Shown here: piece by piece, positions 61,280 to 64,000 of the stretch
Layout of the letters: each line of letters opens with the position of its first letter
Numbering within the stretch: the first letter of the stretch is position 1
Source of the DNA: Prochilodus magdalenae
Taxonomy: Eukaryota > Chordata > Actinopteri > Characiformes > Prochilodontidae
Direction: 5' to 3'
Length of the DNA stretch: 64,000 bases
NCBI GenBank assembly: GCA_024036415.1
Contig: JAMWET010001330.1
Location: 571,501 to 635,500, forward strand
Made by a program: the position numbers and the translations under genes
Notes under the pieces: model-generated
Databases searched by the model: none
Seen by the model: the letters and a program-made list of their open reading frames with translations, nothing else
What the model was told of the DNA's origin: nothing

Positions 61280-62787
61280 AGCCCATCTTTATTCCACAGC
61301 CACTTTGGTGTTTTTTTGGAGACTTTTAGTCAGGCAGATAATTGGCCACCAAAACCCAGTGGAGGCCCCTTGTGGACCCCTTCTTCCTTAGTTATCATTG
61401 CAGCAGCAGCAAAGTCAGATGGAGCAACAGTTGTCTCCTACATGTCATATTTTGTTAGTTTATTGGTGTGCGTGCATCTAAGGAACCACACATCAACATT
61501 GCTGTCTCTACATCCTGGCTCATTAATGCATATTTGTTGACAGCATTAATGGACAAACTGCTAGCCACATATCTTCTAGCTATCTCTGTGTTGTGGGTGT
61601 GAAGTTAATAAACCTTCCTCTGAGTGCTACCTTGTTCTGTGTTCTGATCGGACACTCTGTGGAGGTTGCCACCGGAAATTAAAAAAGACCACCCTAGAAT
61701 TCCCTCATTCCCTTTTTAGTCCTTGTCAATCAGCCAAACCAAAAGAGGCTTTAAACCTAAATAAACTTGAAGAATGCTCCACAGGGAACAGTTCTTGCTC
61801 CCTTTCTCATCATACTCTACACTGCTGACTTCAAGTACAGTTGCCACCTGCAGAAGTTCTCGGATGACTCTGCTATCGTACAGAGAGCTAACTAAGGACT
61901 TTGTGGAATGGTGTCAGAGGAACTGCCTGCAGATCAACGCAGGAAATATTAAAGAACTGGTGGTGGACTTCTGCAGAGCCAAACACTCTTCTCCGTTACC
62001 TGTAAACATTCAGGGAACGGACATTGAGATACCTCAACCACAAGCTGAACTGGACTGACAACACAGCTGCACTCTACAAGAAAGGTCAGAGCAGATTACA
62101 TCTCCTGAGGAGACTCAGGTCCTTTGGAGTGCAGGGGGCACTCCTGAGGACCTTCTTCGATGCTGTGATGGCATCAGCCATCTTTTATGGCGTGGTCTGC
62201 TGGGGCAGCAGCATCTCCACCGCTGATAGGAAGAGACTGAACAGAATCATCAAGTCCAGCTCTGTCCTGGGGCGTCATCTTGACCTGATGGAGATGGTGG
62301 GAGACAGGAGAGTGAGGACTAAGTTCAAACGTATGCTGAAGAACCTGTCCCACCCCATGTACCACTCTCTGGAAGCACTAGGCAGCTCCTTCAGTGCCCG
62401 GCTGCTGAACCCACGGTGTGTGATAAAGAGATACTGCAGATCGATCCTTCCAGCCCTTGTCAGACTGTATAACAGCCACTCCCCTCAATAATCTACTTCT
62501 ACAGTAGTCTGTTTTACTATGTGCAATAGAACCCAGTAATCTACCTCTATTCTGCTATGTGCAATAAAGCTCAGTAGTCTATTTCTATTTCTACTATGTG
62601 CAATAAAGCGGCATAGCATATTAAAAAAAATTACATTTTTAGTGTTTAATTTATATTTTTCTGTACTTTTTGTATATAGATCTTATTTATTATTTGTATA
62701 TTTTCCTGACACTTCTGTTCTTTCCTCTGTGCTGCTGTAACATTGCAAATTTCCCCACTGTGGGATCGATAAAGGATTATCTTATCT
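61280..62787 (+). mobile_element. second, 5'-truncated LINE nested in the first
   Basis: A C-terminal frame at 62024-62491 reads LHLLRRLRSFGVQGALL, FYGVVCWGSSISTADRKRL and LNPRCVIKRYCRSILPALVR, close to intact, preceded by a shifted part (61850-62050: DFVEWCQRNCLQINAGN). The 3' end, ccccactgtgggatcgataa then aggattatcttatctta, is a LINE tail. It is a jockey/CR1-group element. The 5' boundary near 61280 is approximate; 61280-61770 may include other DNA. Confidence 0.65.
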
Positions 62788-62985
62788 TAATAATATCGGG
62801 AACTGGATGGCTAACAATTTCCTTTAACTTAATCCAAACAAGACTGAGGTCTTGCTACTCGGACCCAATGCTGAGATAACTAAACTCTCCTAATTTGTCC
62901 TGAATATAGATGGCCACACTATTATTCCAAGCTTAACTCTAAAAATGTAGGCATCATCTTTGATACAACATTTTAGTAATCACTT
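62788..62985 (+). mobile_element. LINE relic, right half of the interrupted copy
   Basis: A frame with shifts reads NWMANNFL, LNPNKTEVLLLGPNAE-like words (tccaaacaagactgaggtct) and IDGHTIIPSLTLKNVGIIFD. In CR1/L2-group RTs this follows the YADD segment after about 40-60 residues, as expected if 61280-62787 is an insertion. Confidence 0.6.
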
Positions 62986-62989
62986 TTTA

Positions 62990-63265
62990 TATCTTAGCAA
63001 TCACCTAGCAAGCACCTGGGATACCATAGGAACCACTTAGCAACACCTCAGCAACCACCTGGGGCCTTATAGAAACCTCCAAGCAACAACTTACCAACTA
63101 CCAGGGGTACCAACATAACACAACAATTCCTGTAGCAACACTTTAGCAACCACAGAAACCACCTAGCAACACCTTTGTAATCACTTTGTATACATAAGCA
63201 ACCACCTAGCAACCTCCTAGGACACCTTAGCAAGCAAGCAGCAACAACTCAGCAAAAAACCTAGC
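62990..63265 (+). repeat. degenerate short tandem repeat, unit AGCAACCACCT
   Basis: More than a dozen variants of tagcaaccaccta or agcaacacct across about 275 bp with irregular spacing. No open frame is maintained. Confidence 0.75.
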
Positions 63266-63424
63266 AAGCTGCGCCATTACTCGAATTATAAAATGTTTTC
63301 CAGTCATGGGTCTCTCATCACTGTGTTTGTCCAGCTCACCCAGCAGTGTTGGTAATGGCTCGTTATATTTTTCTTTAGTGTTTAAACATTTGCCCTGTAC
63401 TGTTTTTGAAAGTGATGCTAAATG

Positions 63425-63800
63425 GTCTTTTAAAGGGACCATCTTCTGTTATTGTGCTTTACCCCCTTACAGAAAAGTCACACCTCCAACATGTTTCTGT
63501 ACATTTCACATGCTCAAGTGGGCACTCACATGTCCACCGCTTTGTGTAGCCCTTACAATTAAACAGGAAGCTTGTGCCCTAAACAAGACTGGTGCATGTA
63601 ATGAGCTTTGTTCTGATTGGCTGCATCAATTTGCAGCTCATGTAAAATATAACATTTAACATGAAAAGGAAACTGTATGCTCAGTGCATGCTGTATGCTG
63701 GGAAGGTGGATATACTGTATATGTAAATTCACTGTTTCATGACAGTACTTGATTATGGAACAAGACAGTTTTCTGTAATAAGGACCTTTTAAAATAGGCA
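63425..63800. repeat. dispersed repeat, related to 49600-49925
   Basis: Begins ttttaaagggaccatct, has gagctttgttctgattggct and ends aaggaccttttaaaat, an inverted terminal pair. Confidence 0.4.
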
Positions 63801-64000
63801 TTTGTAAATTTTAGTTGTATTTAAAGCTCAGTGTATGACCACAGTGCCTCCTATGATAAAATAATCCTGACCTTTTTATAACTGAAATGAAAAACATTAC
63901 CAAACAATGTTGTATTTAGCAACTAGAGATTTTTGCTCCAAAAGAAACCCAAACAGTTATTAATATTATTATTTTATAAGTGTTGCAATTTTATGAAGTT

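Noticed and set aside
62024..62491. 155-codon frame treated as a host gene
   Set aside because: Its reading is the C-terminal part of a LINE polyprotein, followed by a LINE 3' tail.

Overview
This window looks like teleost fish nuclear DNA. It is AT-rich, has vertebrate-type GT/AG introns, long (AT)n, (AC)n and (GT)n microsatellites, and many decayed Tc1-like, LINE and MITE copies. No bacterial, viral or organellar gene and no rRNA or tRNA gene was recognised. The repeat families resemble those I associate with otophysan (characin/catfish) genomes, but that placement is only an inference.

Only two protein-coding genes can be supported, both on the minus strand and head to tail. Gene 1 is a class 4 semaphorin in 14 coding exons between 40165 and 30120. 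The exon sum is 2331 nt (776 aa plus stop), all phases agree, and it has a signal peptide, Sema domain, PSI, Ig domain, one membrane helix and a 70-residue tail ending in a PDZ-type motif. A CpG-dense promoter and a noncoding first exon probably lie near 46.66-47.0 kb. Gene 2 is a small single-Ig-domain type I membrane receptor in five coding exons between 58520 and 49159. The sum is 717 nt (238 aa plus stop), and its tail carries a Tyr-x-Asn motif and no ITAM or ITIM. I do not recognise the exact family. Each gene has an AATAAA signal shortly after its stop codon.

From 1 to 30 kb there is no convincing complete gene. A possible minus-strand exon touches the left edge (1-155). The rest is a gene-poor stretch with a degenerate pyrimidine-rich minisatellite (3.7-5.1 kb), a CCAAT-box cluster (5.3-5.5 kb), copies of a roughly 245-bp MITE with TGTCC-type inverted ends, Tc1-like relics, LINE fragments, and a cluster of three same-strand CTCF-like motifs plus an RFX X-box at 19.6-20.05 kb.

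Between the two genes (46.9-49.0 kb) are an exact CTCF-consensus match and a TATA-like box followed by a possible plus-strand first exon. The last intron of the Ig gene holds a degenerate LINE and a striking inverted repeat (54.8/55.35 kb) whose arms differ mainly by three CpG-to-TpG changes. From 59 to 64 kb there are repeats only, including a LINE that appears interrupted by a second, truncated LINE.

The two genes have no demonstrated functional link. Semaphorin-4 proteins act as cell-surface guidance or immune ligands, and the neighbour looks like an immune-type receptor, so co-regulation is possible but unproven.
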